The notes below the pieces were generated by a model that worked only from the letters and a program-made list of their open reading frames with translations, searched no databases and was not told where the DNA came from. The translations under genes and the position numbers were made by a program. This document shows positions 27,343-37,404 of a stretch of 64,000 nt of DNA, one piece after another; position 1 is the first letter of the stretch; every line of letters begins with the position of its first letter. The stretch comes from Paenibacillus sp. FSL R7-0345. GTDB taxonomy: Bacteria; Bacillota; Bacilli; Paenibacillales; Paenibacillaceae. The stretch is from NCBI RefSeq assembly GCF_038595055.1, contig NZ_CP152002.1:5550001-5614000 (forward strand). Reading direction: 5' to 3'.

Positions 27343-28527
27343 TCAGACAAGACCCAGCAGCTTTTCCTTCACACTCTCTGCCTCATAATGGGCCAGCAGC
27401 GTCTGATAAGCATGATCTGCCAGTTGTTTTCCCTGTTCCCGGTCCCCCAGCAGCTGCAGTACACTGGCGGCAAAGTCAGCCGGGCTGTCGGCAATCAATA
27501 TATTTTTTCCATGCTCATAAAATAGTCCTTCCGCCCCTATGGTGCTGGAAACTACAGGCGTTTTAAGCGCCCAGGCCTCCAGGATCTTCAGCCGGGTTCC
27601 GCTGCCCTCCAGCAGAGGTACAATCACAACCCCGGATTTCCGCACATAATCTGCAACACTGTCAACGTAGCCGGTGATGATAATCGACGAATCCTGGGCA
27701 GCCAGCGCAGCCACATCCGGATGCACATCCCGGCCGACGATATACCATTTGATATTTGGAAGCTTTGCTTTGATCAAAGGATAAATCTCGCGGCAAAAGT
27801 AGGCGGCAGCATGAACATTCGGAAAATAGTTCATATTACCCGGCAGAATAACCGATTGTTCTTTGTCTGCATCCGGTTTGCCGGTATAATCGCTGATCCG
27901 GATAAAATTGGGGATGACATGCACCTTGTGCGAGTTTTTAAAGGAGAGGGCTTTGAATAACAAACCATCCTCCTCAGAAGTGGCCAGCAGCAGGCTCGTC
28001 TTATCCATCAGCTTTAACTCATCCTGCCTCGTCCACACCGTATTAAGCCGGAAGTACAGCTTGGCAATTCCCTGTTTCTTCTTCACCAGCTGCGCGGATA
28101 GGCTGCTCTCGAAATTATGGGCATCCGTGATAATAACCGCCTCCGGCAGTACCCTGCGTACAATATCGATACAAGCTCCGAGCAGGCTGTGAGAAATGAA
28201 AACCTGGGCATAACGGTTCTCTTCGCTGAGCATGACGATTTCATCGTGCATGTCTTTATCGGCATGACTCAGGTAAGAGCAGTTGCGCCACTTGTAGATC
28301 GAGCGGAGCATGGCCTTGCGGTAGCTCATCGTGCGCTCCACTTCATGCACAGCAAGGTCCGGATCATGCTCATGCCGATTCTCTGTCCGCTGATTCCGGT
28401 AGGTCAGCAGATCCACCTCATATTTTTCCATAAGCAGCTTCAGGATATTGCCGGTCCTCAGCTTGCCGCCGCTGTCCTGCGGAAAAGGGTTCTCAGCGGA
28501 AATGAACAGTAATTTCTTCTTTCTCAT
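27343..28527 (-). CDS. Glycosyltransferase, GT4-like
   Basis: 394 residues from ATG 28525-28527 (AGGAG 8 bases upstream); a longer frame to 28587 is not supported by a ribosome binding site. N-terminal LLFISAENPFPQDSGGK and C-terminal PLLEGSGTRLKILEAWALKTPVVSS identify a GT-B, family-4-type transferase. It is the paralogue of the 25970 gene. Both lie between the two diguanylate cyclase genes and the SpoIIB-like gene. The acceptor is unknown; spore-surface or exopolysaccharide glycosylation are possibilities, not shown. Confidence 0.87.
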   Translation of the reverse strand: MRKKKLLFISAENPFPQDSGGKLRTGNILKLLMEKYEVDLLTYRNQRTENRHEHDPDLAVHEVERTMSYRKAMLRSIYKWRNCSYLSHADKDMHDEIVMLSEENRYAQVFISHSLLGACIDIVRRVLPEAVIITDAHNFESSLSAQLVKKKQGIAKLYFRLNTVWTRQDELKLMDKTSLLLATSEEDGLLFKALSFKNSHKVHVIPNFIRISDYTGKPDADKEQSVILPGNMNYFPNVHAAAYFCREIYPLIKAKLPNIKWYIVGRDVHPDVAALAAQDSSIIITGYVDSVADYVRKSGVVIVPLLEGSGTRLKILEAWALKTPVVSSTIGAEGLFYEHGKNILIADSPADFAASVLQLLGDREQGKQLADHAYQTLLAHYEAESVKEKLLGLV

Positions 28528-28706
28528 CTTCCCATCTCCTGGACTCTGTATGTGTATATGTATGTTCATTACACTGATGTCTAGCATATATTACCCAGCT
28601 GAAGGTTCATTTCCCACTATTTTTTGGAAAAATATTTTAAATATTTCTAATTCCTTCTTTTGTATGAATATCCCTTATTTTCGCCATAAAAAAAGCACCT
28701 TCCCCG

Positions 28707-29927
28707 TTATGAGGATGGCACCTTCTCGTCTATCTCATTTAATAAAAAATCGGGCTCGCAGGTTCTGACTACGCGGTTCCGGCCGTTCTGCTTGGCCTCG
28801 TACAGAGCTAAATCCGTCAGCTTATATAATCTGCTCAGAGGAACCAGCTTCTCCGAATGGATAGTAATGACTCCAATACTGATGGTATACGGCAGCATAG
28901 TACCATCAATAACAGCACCCAGTACACACCGCCTGAGCCGTTCGGAAAGCTCATTGCTGGTTGTCTCATCCGCCCTGTGCAGCAGCACTGCGAATTCTTC
29001 GCCTCCATATCTGCCGAACAGGTCGCCGCTGCTCAGCTGGGCCTCAATTTTGCGTGAAAAATCCCACAGCACCTTATCTCCGGTGTCATGTCCGAACGTA
29101 TCATTGATATGCTTGAAGTGATCCACATCGATGAGCATAAATGAAAAGGGCTGATCCTCTTTGGCCGCAGCAGCAATCATCGGGCGGGCCCGCAGTATAA
29201 AAGCCCGGCGGTTCAGAATGCCGGTAAGCTCGTCATAGGTAGCCACGCGCTCCAGTTCAGCATAGGTATGCTCCCGGGAGAGCAGCATATAGCCGGCAGT
29301 ACCCAGAAACATCAGCAGGTAAATGCTGATGTAGAACACGGCCTGCAGCCAGCCGGACGCTGCTGTACCCGCCAGATACGGCGCATACAGCAGCCGGACT
29401 GCCTGGCCAAGCAGCGCAAGGATGACGAGGCTGTACAGCAGTCCGACCAGCTGTTGCAGCGGAGTCACTTTAAGCTTCACGCAGAGTAAATAGACAGGAT
29501 AGACAATCATGACGGCGCCCGCCGCTGCAGTCAAAGCACCAGCCGTCATTACTGAAGAGTACAGCCGCACCAGCAGCAATATGCTAACAGCTGATATAGC
29601 GGCCAGCCCGTAATATAACCGCCTGAGTCCGGCGCTGTATACGCCCAGCAGCTTCAGCAGGGCAAAGGCTTCCAGCATCCCCCCGGCCAGACATAACAGC
29701 ATCACGGGCAGCTGAACACCGTGTAGCTCCGCTGCGGCTTCCAGCAGCAGCAGCATCCATATGAGCAGCTGAATCAGCTTGGCGAGGATGTACGGTCTCA
29801 GCAGTCTGCCTTTCGGATATCGTGAGCGGTGCGACAGTATGAACAGCAGTGTAAAGAAATTGACAATAAAAAGGCAGACCAGCATCGTTTTGAAATCTAG
29901 ACTGACAGCTGTCGCTATGTGGTTCAC
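28707..29927 (-). CDS. Membrane-bound GGDEF diguanylate cyclase
   Basis: 406 residues. Seven or so hydrophobic segments (about 13-210) are followed by a GGDEF domain (about 230-395) with active-site motif GRYGGEEF. The position of the inhibitory I-site arginine (RxxD) reads SSGD, so product feedback at that site is probably lost. It makes c-di-GMP from two GTP. The GTG start (29925-29927) lies 12 bases after the preceding cyclase gene; its ribosome binding site is poor, so the start is uncertain. It forms a pair with the paralogous gene at 29940. Confidence 0.9.
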   Translation of the reverse strand: MNHIATAVSLDFKTMLVCLFIVNFFTLLFILSHRSRYPKGRLLRPYILAKLIQLLIWMLLLLEAAAELHGVQLPVMLLCLAGGMLEAFALLKLLGVYSAGLRRLYYGLAAISAVSILLLVRLYSSVMTAGALTAAAGAVMIVYPVYLLCVKLKVTPLQQLVGLLYSLVILALLGQAVRLLYAPYLAGTAASGWLQAVFYISIYLLMFLGTAGYMLLSREHTYAELERVATYDELTGILNRRAFILRARPMIAAAAKEDQPFSFMLIDVDHFKHINDTFGHDTGDKVLWDFSRKIEAQLSSGDLFGRYGGEEFAVLLHRADETTSNELSERLRRCVLGAVIDGTMLPYTISIGVITIHSEKLVPLSRLYKLTDLALYEAKQNGRNRVVRTCEPDFLLNEIDEKVPSS

Positions 29928-29939
29928 CTTCCTGCAGGA

Positions 29940-31145
29940 TTATTCCTGAATCCCTATATGTATTTTGCTGCTCTTGCTGTCCTCCTGGCTGTTGTAACGG
30001 ACGACCCGGTTCCTGCCCTCCCGCTTGGCCTGGTAAAGGGCACGGTCACACAGCTTGAACAGCGTGTTAACCGAGGTACACGGCTCAGGAAGAACGGTTA
30101 TTACACCGATGCTCACCGTATGTGCGCCAGTGCCTGTGCTCCGGGAGGCTTCTGCCACCGCCACGCGCAGCTGCTCGGCCTTAAGGCTGCTGTCTGCTTC
30201 ATCCATCCCGTACAGGACGGCGGCAAATTCCTCTCCGCCGACTCTGCCGAACAGAGCCCCGTTGCCAAGATTGTTCTCCACGGTATAGGCGAATTCCTGC
30301 AATACCCCGTCCCCCTGATCATGCCCGTAGGTATCATTGATCTTCTTGAAATGATCAAGATCCAGCAGCAGCAGGGAATAGGGCCGGCTCTTTTTTAGAG
30401 CAAGCGTAAGCTTCAGCTCTGCCTCCAGCAGGAACGCTCTGCGGCTCAGGATGCCTGTGAGGGAGTCGTAGGTGGCCATTCTTTTCAGCTTTTCGTAGGA
30501 GTGCTCATTAGAAAGAAGAATGAAGGCAGCGGTGCCCGTAACCAGCAGAAAAAACATGCCGACATAATATAGATATTGCGGCAGGTTAGCCGATAATACG
30601 CCCATCTCGGGCCTGATAAAAAGCGCCGCAAGAAACCGGCCCAGCATGGTAACGGCAATGCCATAAAAAATAAACCCGGTTATCCTGTGCAAGGGAGGCC
30701 GCTCTTTGCCCGCAGACAGCCGGACAGCCGGGTAGAGGACATATAGCAGCACAGACATTGAGGCTGAGGCTACCCGCAGATTAGGCTGGTTGAAAAACAG
30801 GGCAATCACGCAGAAGCTGGTGACACTTCCTGCTGTAAGCACCGTATAATACAGTCCGGCCATACGCCCGAAAATATCCATCATCATCATCAGAGCCGTG
30901 ATCTCCAGTCCCCCACCCACCAGAATAAACAGATTGCTCAGCGGAATCATCAGCTTATGCGGCAAATGATCCCACAGGAGAATTGAGCTCCAGAAAAGCA
31001 CCTGCACCCATTTGCCGGTGATAAACAGGCCTGATGCCATGTCCTTTGGAGCGTCGAAACGGTAAAAGGTAATCAGAAGCCCTGTAATTAAATTCCCAAG
31101 GAGGAACAGGTACAACAAGGTTTTGATATCCAGCTGAAAATCCAT
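29940..31145 (-). CDS. Membrane-bound GGDEF diguanylate cyclase
   Basis: 401 residues from ATG 31143-31145 (GGTGGTG 5 bases upstream); the upstream frame extension to 31247 is not convincing. Same plan as its neighbour: a multi-helix membrane N-terminus (about 8-210) and a C-terminal GGDEF domain with GRVGGEEF. The I-site reads GNGA instead of RxxD. The two genes lie 12 bases apart and likely form an operon produced by duplication. The ligand of the membrane sensor part is unknown. Confidence 0.9.
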   Translation of the reverse strand: MDFQLDIKTLLYLFLLGNLITGLLITFYRFDAPKDMASGLFITGKWVQVLFWSSILLWDHLPHKLMIPLSNLFILVGGGLEITALMMMMDIFGRMAGLYYTVLTAGSVTSFCVIALFFNQPNLRVASASMSVLLYVLYPAVRLSAGKERPPLHRITGFIFYGIAVTMLGRFLAALFIRPEMGVLSANLPQYLYYVGMFFLLVTGTAAFILLSNEHSYEKLKRMATYDSLTGILSRRAFLLEAELKLTLALKKSRPYSLLLLDLDHFKKINDTYGHDQGDGVLQEFAYTVENNLGNGALFGRVGGEEFAAVLYGMDEADSSLKAEQLRVAVAEASRSTGTGAHTVSIGVITVLPEPCTSVNTLFKLCDRALYQAKREGRNRVVRYNSQEDSKSSKIHIGIQE

Positions 31146-31270
31146 AATTACACCACCAAATGTCCGGGAATCAGTAACGTTATCAGCAAACTTTAATCTG
31201 TCAGAGTTATTATCGGCAGACACCTTCCAAGAATTGACCTGCAGCAAATAAACCCCAAAAAAGCATTATA

Positions 31271-31312
31271 AAAAAGCGCATTCCCTCTGAATACTCAGAG
31301 AGAATACGCTTT
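31271..31312 (-). terminator. Terminator of valS-folC-murC
   Basis: Minus strand AAAGCGTATTCTCTCTGA / TCAGAGGGAATGCGCTTT stem (two G-T or mismatched positions) with a T-run, about 48 bases after the murC stop. Confidence 0.88.
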
Positions 31313-31359
31313 GAACAACGGGTACCGCCCGTGACGGTACAGCTCCGCTGGTTTATTCC

Positions 31360-32742
31360 TTACTTTTCAAGTTCCCGCAGGCCTTCGGCCAGCGTGTAGC
31401 CTACCTTCCAGATATCGCCTGCACCCATAGTAAGTACGAGGTCGCCGGGAGCGATACGGCCCTGCAGATCGGCAATCACCGCTTCTTTGGTCGGCAGATG
31501 CCTAGCACTCTTATTGCTGTTCTGCACGATCAGCTCTACGAGCCTCGCGGAGGTTACGCCCTCAATCTGCTTCTCACCGGCCGGTGAGTAGATGTCGGTA
31601 ATAATAACCTCGTCCGCTTCACTGAAGGCACGGCTGAATGCATCCAGCAGGAAGAAGGTACGGGTATAGCGCTGCGGCTGGAAGACGGCGATAATCTTTT
31701 TGCCGGTCGCCTTGGCTGCACTGATTGTAGCCTGAATCTCTGTAGGATGATGGGCATAATCGTCAATGACGAGAATGTCATTCACCTCGCCCAGCACCTG
31801 GAAACGGCGCTTCGCGCCATGGAACTTCACAATAGCACCAGCAATAGCTTCAAAAGCAACGCCTGATTTCAGGCAGGCGATTACCGCAGCCATCGAGTTA
31901 TAAAGATTGTATTTGCCCGGGATGGACAGCTCAATCTTGCCCAGCACCTGTCCCTGATGATTCATTGTATAAGAAACCTGTCTGTCTCCCAGCATGATAT
32001 CAGTAGCAGTGTAGTCCGCATCCGGAGAGTCAATACCGTAAGTGATAATATTGCCCTTCACCTCAGACAAAAGAGAGCTGGCTGTCTCATCATCAGCACA
32101 TACAATCGCCGTGCCGTCATCACGCAGCTGATTCATAAACTGCACGTAAGCGGCCTTCAGCTTGCCGAAATCTCCGCCGTAATTCTCCAGATGATCCGCT
32201 TCAATATTGGTGACAATCGCCAGCCAAGGGTGGTACTGGAGGAAGGAGCCGTCGCTCTCGTCTGCTTCCGCTACAACGTATTCTCCTTGTCCTGCCTTGG
32301 CATTCGTGCCGACATTCATAATCTCCCCGCCGATAATATACGTCGGGTCTACCCCGCAGTCCTCCATGATCAGGGCGATCATCGAGGAGGTAGTGGTTTT
32401 GCCGTGCGCCCCTGCAACGGCAACGCCCTTGCGTTCATTCAGCAGCCGTGCCAGCATCTGGGAACGGTGCAGCACCGGGATGTTCAGGCGCTCAGCCTCC
32501 ACCCACTCCACATTGTCGCTTGCCAGCGCAGTTGAATAGACAACAAGATCAGCACCTTTAACCTGTTCGGCCGTATGTCCGATATAGACCTTGGCGCCTT
32601 TGGCAATCAGTTTCTCGGTCAATTCCTGGGCAGCCACATCGGAGCCCGTAACCGTGTATCCCATTTCCAGCATTACCCGGGCAATCGCGCTCATACCGTA
32701 GCCGCCGATCCCTATAAAATGCACACGTTCAGTAGTATCCAA
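31360..32742 (-). CDS. murC: UDP-N-acetylmuramate-L-alanine ligase
   Basis: 460 residues from TTG 32740-32742, 7 bases after folC. The longer frame to 32799 runs back into folC and lacks homology. It adds L-alanine to UDP-MurNAc in peptidoglycan precursor synthesis. The N-terminal nucleotide motif GIGGYGMSAIA, the ATP loop GAHGKTTT (about 111-118) and DDYAHHPTEI are all typical of MurC. The ribosome binding site is weak (GGTGA), so translation is probably coupled to folC. Confidence 0.96.
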   Translation of the reverse strand: MDTTERVHFIGIGGYGMSAIARVMLEMGYTVTGSDVAAQELTEKLIAKGAKVYIGHTAEQVKGADLVVYSTALASDNVEWVEAERLNIPVLHRSQMLARLLNERKGVAVAGAHGKTTTSSMIALIMEDCGVDPTYIIGGEIMNVGTNAKAGQGEYVVAEADESDGSFLQYHPWLAIVTNIEADHLENYGGDFGKLKAAYVQFMNQLRDDGTAIVCADDETASSLLSEVKGNIITYGIDSPDADYTATDIMLGDRQVSYTMNHQGQVLGKIELSIPGKYNLYNSMAAVIACLKSGVAFEAIAGAIVKFHGAKRRFQVLGEVNDILVIDDYAHHPTEIQATISAAKATGKKIIAVFQPQRYTRTFFLLDAFSRAFSEADEVIITDIYSPAGEKQIEGVTSARLVELIVQNSNKSARHLPTKEAVIADLQGRIAPGDLVLTMGAGDIWKVGYTLAEGLRELEK

Positions 32743-32749
32743 CAGTTCG

Positions 32750-34126
32750 TCACCAGCCTTTTTCAGAATCGGGTTGCTGCAAAAGCGTACTGCGTACATC
32801 GGAAATCAGATACAGTGTGCCGGACACGACCGCAAGATCCTTCTCCGACGTGATCGACTGCAGCAGCTGCAGCGCTTTGCCCCAATTACGTTCTACTATG
32901 ATTTCCAAATGATCCTTGGCATATTTCTCCCGCAGACTTTCTGCGATAGCCTGCAGTTCTTCCGCGTCCATTTTCTTCCGGAAATCCGGTTCGGTCAGGA
33001 TGAGCGTATCCACTATAGGCAGTATATGCTTGAAGTATGACTCATGATGCTTATTAGCCAGCATCCCCATGAGTAAATTTAATTTACCGTACTTGTAAAA
33101 CTGCGGCAGGCTTCTGGCCAGGCTCTCTGCGCCTTCGGGATTATGCGCGCCGTCGAGTACGATCCGCGGATGCTGGCTGACCTCCTCCAGACGTCCGGCC
33201 CAAAAAGTATCCTTGAAGCCTTGCAGCACATCCTCATCGTCCAGCATGAAGGCCATATACTGGCGCAGTACCTCCAGCGCCATCATTGCTACGGCTGCAT
33301 TACTCAGCTGATGCTCGCCTTTCATGGCGATACCCACCTGAAGATCACGGAACGGCCCCTTGAAGTTAAAACTCTGCACACCTTCTTCGATGCCGGCAAG
33401 CTCATAGCTGAAATCTTCACCGGCCAGATAGAGCTTGGTGCGGCAGGCTTCCGCCCGTTCCTTCAGGACAGCGATCACTTCCGGCTGGCTGACACAGCTG
33501 ACCACAGGAACACCGGGCTTGATAATCCCGGCCTTCTCAAAGGCAATCTTCTCCAGCGTATCGCCCAGCACATCGGTATGGTCATGGCCGACATTGGTAA
33601 TTACGGACACCACTGGCAGCACGATGTTCGTTACATCCAGCCTTCCCCCAAGCCCTGTCTCCCATACGACTACATCAGGGAAACAGCATTCGGCATAATA
33701 GAGGATGGCCAGCGCTGTCGCGACCTCGAACATCGTCGGTGAACCAAGCTCGCCGGCGGCGATTTCTTCCACCAGGGGACGCAGCCTCGCAGCAAGCGCA
33801 GTGAGTGTGTCTTCAGGAATATCCGTACCGTTATATTGAAAACGGTTGGTGAATTTGGTGATGTAGGGGGAAGTAAACGTCCCTACACTGTAGCCGCTCT
33901 TCAGCAGCACGCTTGTCAAAAAAGCGCAGGTCGAGCCTTTGCCGTTCGTCCCCGCCACATGGATGAATTTCAGCCTGCGGTGCGGATTGCCGAGCTTCTC
34001 CATGAGGAGCTCAATCCGCTCCAGGCCGGGACGGATACCGAAGGGAATCAGCCCGTTGATCCAGTCCACTGCTTCTGTATAAGAACCCAAAGGAGCGGCG
34101 TTACCGCTCCCGATCATCTCTTCCAT
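32750..34126 (-). CDS. folC: Bifunctional folylpolyglutamate synthase/dihydrofolate synthase
   Basis: 458 residues. ATP-binding motif HVAGTNGKGST (56-66), Mur-ligase-like central domain (VWETGLGGRLDVTN; VGHDHTDVLG) and LDGAHNPE. It glutamylates dihydropteroate/tetrahydrofolates. It starts 5 bases after valS ends, as in Bacillus. The ATG is preceded by GAGGATAAGG. Confidence 0.97.
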   Translation of the reverse strand: MEEMIGSGNAAPLGSYTEAVDWINGLIPFGIRPGLERIELLMEKLGNPHRRLKFIHVAGTNGKGSTCAFLTSVLLKSGYSVGTFTSPYITKFTNRFQYNGTDIPEDTLTALAARLRPLVEEIAAGELGSPTMFEVATALAILYYAECCFPDVVVWETGLGGRLDVTNIVLPVVSVITNVGHDHTDVLGDTLEKIAFEKAGIIKPGVPVVSCVSQPEVIAVLKERAEACRTKLYLAGEDFSYELAGIEEGVQSFNFKGPFRDLQVGIAMKGEHQLSNAAVAMMALEVLRQYMAFMLDDEDVLQGFKDTFWAGRLEEVSQHPRIVLDGAHNPEGAESLARSLPQFYKYGKLNLLMGMLANKHHESYFKHILPIVDTLILTEPDFRKKMDAEELQAIAESLREKYAKDHLEIIVERNWGKALQLLQSITSEKDLAVVSGTLYLISDVRSTLLQQPDSEKGW

Positions 34127-34131
34127 ATCCC

Positions 34132-36858
34132 TTATCCTCTCAGCTCTGCGATGCGGGCCAGCACTGTCTCGCGTTTGGCGGAATAATCCGCCTGCTTCGC
34201 CCGTTCCTCTTCGATGACTTTAGCCGGAGCCTTGGCAACAAAGCCCTGATTGCCAAGCTTTTTCTCTACGCGTTCCACTTCACTGTTCAGCGTCTGCACT
34301 TCTTTTTCGAGACGGATAATTTCCTGCTCAATATCGATCAGCCCCGACAGCGGCAGCAGCAGCTCTGCTCCGGTAACGACTGCGGACATTACTTTATCCG
34401 GCGTCTGCGGATCAAGTCCGGCTTCGAACGACGACGTGTTGCAGAAGCGTCCGATGTAATTGTCGTTGCGGCTGATAATGCTGAGTGTCTCTGCACTGCC
34501 AGCCTTGATGATCAGCTCTACCTTTTTGCTCATCGGCACATTAACCTCTGCACGGATGTTGCGTACCGCACGGATAACGTCCATCAGCAGGTTCATTTCA
34601 GCCACAGCCTCAGGACTCTCAAGCGCTGCATCGTACTTAGGCCATTCTGCCAAAGTAATCGTTGCACCCTCATGCGGCAGATGCTGCCAGATCTCCTCGG
34701 TAATGAACGGCATGAACGGATGAATCAGGCGCAGCGTGCGGTCGAGCACGTAGGCGAGCACGGATTGGGTTTTGGCTTTGGCAGCCGCATCGCTGCCGTA
34801 CAGCGACAGCTTCGCGAACTCGATATACCAGTCGCACAGGTCATCCCAGATGAAGTTGTACAGCAGACGGCCGGTCTCGCCGTACTCGTACGAGTCAATT
34901 AGACGCGTAATATCGCGGGAAGTTTCGTTCAGGCGGTGCAAAATCCAGCGGTCAGCCGTTGTAAGCTCACCTGTAATGTCAATATCTGCAAAGTTTACAC
35001 CCTCCAGATTCATTAGCGCAAAGCGCGATGCGTTCCAGATCTTGTTGGCAAAATTGCGCGCCTGCTCTACCTTTTCCATCCGGAAACGCAGATCCTGCCC
35101 GGCAGTAATACCGGTAGAAATCATATAGCGCATAGCGTCCGCTCCGTACTGCTCAATAACATCCAGCGGATCGATCCCGTTGCCAAGCGATTTGGACATT
35201 TTGCGGCCGTCGGCATCGCGTACCAGGCCGTGCATGAATACATCGGCGAACGGCTTCTGGCCGGTAAATTCAAAGGCGGAGAAGATCATGCGCGCTACCC
35301 AGAAGTAGATGATGTCGTATCCGGTAACGAGCACGTTGTTCGGATAGTAACGCTGGTAGTCGCTGCTGCTCTCGTCAGGCCAGCCCAGTGTGGCGAACGG
35401 CCAGAGGTTTGAGCTGAACCAGGTGTCCAGCACATCCTCATCCTGCTTCAGATCATCAAGTCCGCTTATTTCGCGTGCTTCTTCTTCACTATAGGCTACA
35501 AATACTTCACCTGTGGACTCCGAGTACCAGGCCGGAATGCGGTGTCCCCACCATAGCTGGCGGGAGATACACCAGTCGCGTACATTTTCGATCCAGTTCA
35601 GGTAGGTCTTCTCGAAGCGCTCAGGTACAAAGTTAACGCCGTTGCCCTCCTTCTGCGCATTGATGGCCACTTCAGCCAGCGGCTGCATCTTTACGAACCA
35701 TTGGGTGGACAGATAAGGCTCAACTACAGCGCCGGAGCGCTCGCTGTGTCCTACCTGGTGTACGTGATCCTCGATGGAGATCAGAACGCCCTGCTCCTTC
35801 AGATCAGCAACGATATTCTTGCGGCATTCACTGCGGTCCTGACCGTTGTAAGGTCCGGCTTCCTCATTCATTACGCCGCCCTCATCCATCACATTGATCT
35901 GCGGCAGATTGTGGCGCTGGCCTACCTCAAAGTCATTCGGGTCATGGGCCGGCGTAATCTTCACAGCGCCGCTGCCGAAATCCTTATCTACATAATCATC
36001 GGCGATGATCGGAATTTCACGGCCTACAATCGGCAGGATCAGCGTTTTGCCGATCAGATCCTTGTAGCGCTCATCCTTCGGATGTACGGCTACTGCTGTA
36101 TCGCCAAGCATCGTCTCCGGACGTGTAGTGGCTACAGTGATGTGACCGCTGCCGTCCTTAAGCGGATAACGAAGATGGTACAGGTGGCCGTTCACCTCTT
36201 TGTATTCAACCTCAATATCGGACAGGGCTGTACGTGCAGCCGGGTCCCAGTTGATGATGCGTTTGCCGCGGTAGATCAGGCCTTTGCGGTACAGCTCTAC
36301 GAATACCTGGCGTACCCCTTTAGTCAAGCCTTCATCCAGCGTGAAGCGTTCGCGGGAATAGTCAAGGGACAAGCCCATCTTTGCCCATTGCTCGTGAATC
36401 GTTTCGGCATACTGATCCTTCCAGGCCCATACCTGCTCAAGGAACTTCTCACGTCCGAGATCATGGCGGGAAATGCCCTGCTGGCGCAGCTTCTGCTCCA
36501 CCTTAGTCTGGGTAGCAATACCCGCATGGTCGGTTCCCGGCAGCCAAAGGGTGTCGAAGCCCTGCATCCGCTTCGTGCGGATCAGAATATCCTGCAGGGT
36601 GAAGTCGAGCGCGTGCCCGATATGCAGCATCCCCGTTACGTTCGGCGGCGGGATTACGATGCTGTAAGGCTCTGCGTCCGGCCGCTGGCCGGCCTTGAAG
36701 AATTCATTCTCCATCCAGTAGGTATACCACTTGTGCTCTGCCGCTTTCGGGTCGTACGTAGTCGGCATGTCGTTCCTGGTGCTATTGTCAGCTGCAGCCT
36801 GCGCTGCCGCTTCCTGCGTCTCCGGCAGCATCTCTGCCGCTTTGCCTTGATCAGCCAT
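34132..36858 (-). CDS. valS: Valyl-tRNA synthetase
   Basis: 908 residues from ATG 36856-36858 (GGAGG 8 bases upstream). An open frame continues upstream through the T-box but is not coding. Class I synthetase: HIGH at 79-82, KMSKS in GRKMSKSLGNG, an editing domain between them, and an anticodon-binding domain ending in a C-terminal coiled coil (about 840-908). It charges tRNA-Val. Expression is controlled by the valine T-box leader upstream. It heads valS-folC-murC. Confidence 0.99.
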   Translation of the reverse strand: MADQGKAAEMLPETQEAAAQAAADNSTRNDMPTTYDPKAAEHKWYTYWMENEFFKAGQRPDAEPYSIVIPPPNVTGMLHIGHALDFTLQDILIRTKRMQGFDTLWLPGTDHAGIATQTKVEQKLRQQGISRHDLGREKFLEQVWAWKDQYAETIHEQWAKMGLSLDYSRERFTLDEGLTKGVRQVFVELYRKGLIYRGKRIINWDPAARTALSDIEVEYKEVNGHLYHLRYPLKDGSGHITVATTRPETMLGDTAVAVHPKDERYKDLIGKTLILPIVGREIPIIADDYVDKDFGSGAVKITPAHDPNDFEVGQRHNLPQINVMDEGGVMNEEAGPYNGQDRSECRKNIVADLKEQGVLISIEDHVHQVGHSERSGAVVEPYLSTQWFVKMQPLAEVAINAQKEGNGVNFVPERFEKTYLNWIENVRDWCISRQLWWGHRIPAWYSESTGEVFVAYSEEEAREISGLDDLKQDEDVLDTWFSSNLWPFATLGWPDESSSDYQRYYPNNVLVTGYDIIYFWVARMIFSAFEFTGQKPFADVFMHGLVRDADGRKMSKSLGNGIDPLDVIEQYGADAMRYMISTGITAGQDLRFRMEKVEQARNFANKIWNASRFALMNLEGVNFADIDITGELTTADRWILHRLNETSRDITRLIDSYEYGETGRLLYNFIWDDLCDWYIEFAKLSLYGSDAAAKAKTQSVLAYVLDRTLRLIHPFMPFITEEIWQHLPHEGATITLAEWPKYDAALESPEAVAEMNLLMDVIRAVRNIRAEVNVPMSKKVELIIKAGSAETLSIISRNDNYIGRFCNTSSFEAGLDPQTPDKVMSAVVTGAELLLPLSGLIDIEQEIIRLEKEVQTLNSEVERVEKKLGNQGFVAKAPAKVIEEERAKQADYSAKRETVLARIAELRG

Positions 36859-36902
36859 GTTCTGAACCTCCATTAAATTTCTTATCTTCTCTTCTGAAAA
36901 TA

Positions 36903-37219
36903 CAAAAAGGCCTTTCGTCTCAAAGGACGAAAGGCCATTCTTTCGCGGTACCACCTTTGTTTCGCGCCAATAAAAAATAAACCTGTGCCCCGGCAGCTGA
37001 TGCTCCCGAAGCTTAGCGCGACACTCATGCAGATAACGGCTGCGTCCGGCCACATCCTACACTGATCAGCCTGTTACAGGCAGGATCATTCGAAAGGGCG
37101 ACTCCGGGGCGACTTCGGTGGCAAACATCCTGCGGAAATTCACAGCACTTACAATTCCGCTCTCTGAAGGGCTGACGACCTACTCTTCCCGTTCCCAGTC
37201 TTTAGCTAAGTTTTACTTA
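36903..37219 (-). promoter_or_regulatory. T-box riboswitch (tRNA-Val), with terminator
   Basis: The minus-strand leader between the promoter and valS has a stem I region with AGAGAGCGGAA, the T-box sequence GGTGGTACCGCG (36944-36955), and a long intrinsic terminator (36903-36936, GGCCTTTCGTC/GACGAAAGGCC plus T-run). Uncharged tRNA binding should favour the antiterminator. GTC triplets suitable as valine specifier occur at 37100-37102 and 37111-37113; I cannot decide between them without folding. Confidence 0.97.
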
Positions 37220-37224
37220 TTCCC

Positions 37225-37253
37225 ATAATACATTTAGTACTATTCCTAGTCAA
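37225..37253 (-). promoter_or_regulatory. valS promoter
   Basis: Minus strand TTGACT (37248-37253), 17-base spacer, TATTAT (37225-37230), directly upstream of the T-box leader. Confidence 0.9.
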
Positions 37254-37404
37254 CCAGCATACACACAAACAGCGGGACTTATACTCGCGGATTTGTCATT
37301 TGCCGCTAAGCTAAAAAAAGCCCTCCCGTTTATGCATCCCTGCTCTCCTGCTCTCCTGCTCCCTTGCCAGCTAATACTTCAACAAACAGCTCACGTTCAC
37401 GCCC

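Noticed and set aside
28687..28730. Terminator after the GGDEF gene at 28707
   Set aside because: A T-run of seven exists on the minus strand but the preceding stem has too many mismatches by eye.
36859..37053. N-terminal extension of valS
   Set aside because: It overlaps the T-box terminator; GGAGG precedes the ATG at 36858.
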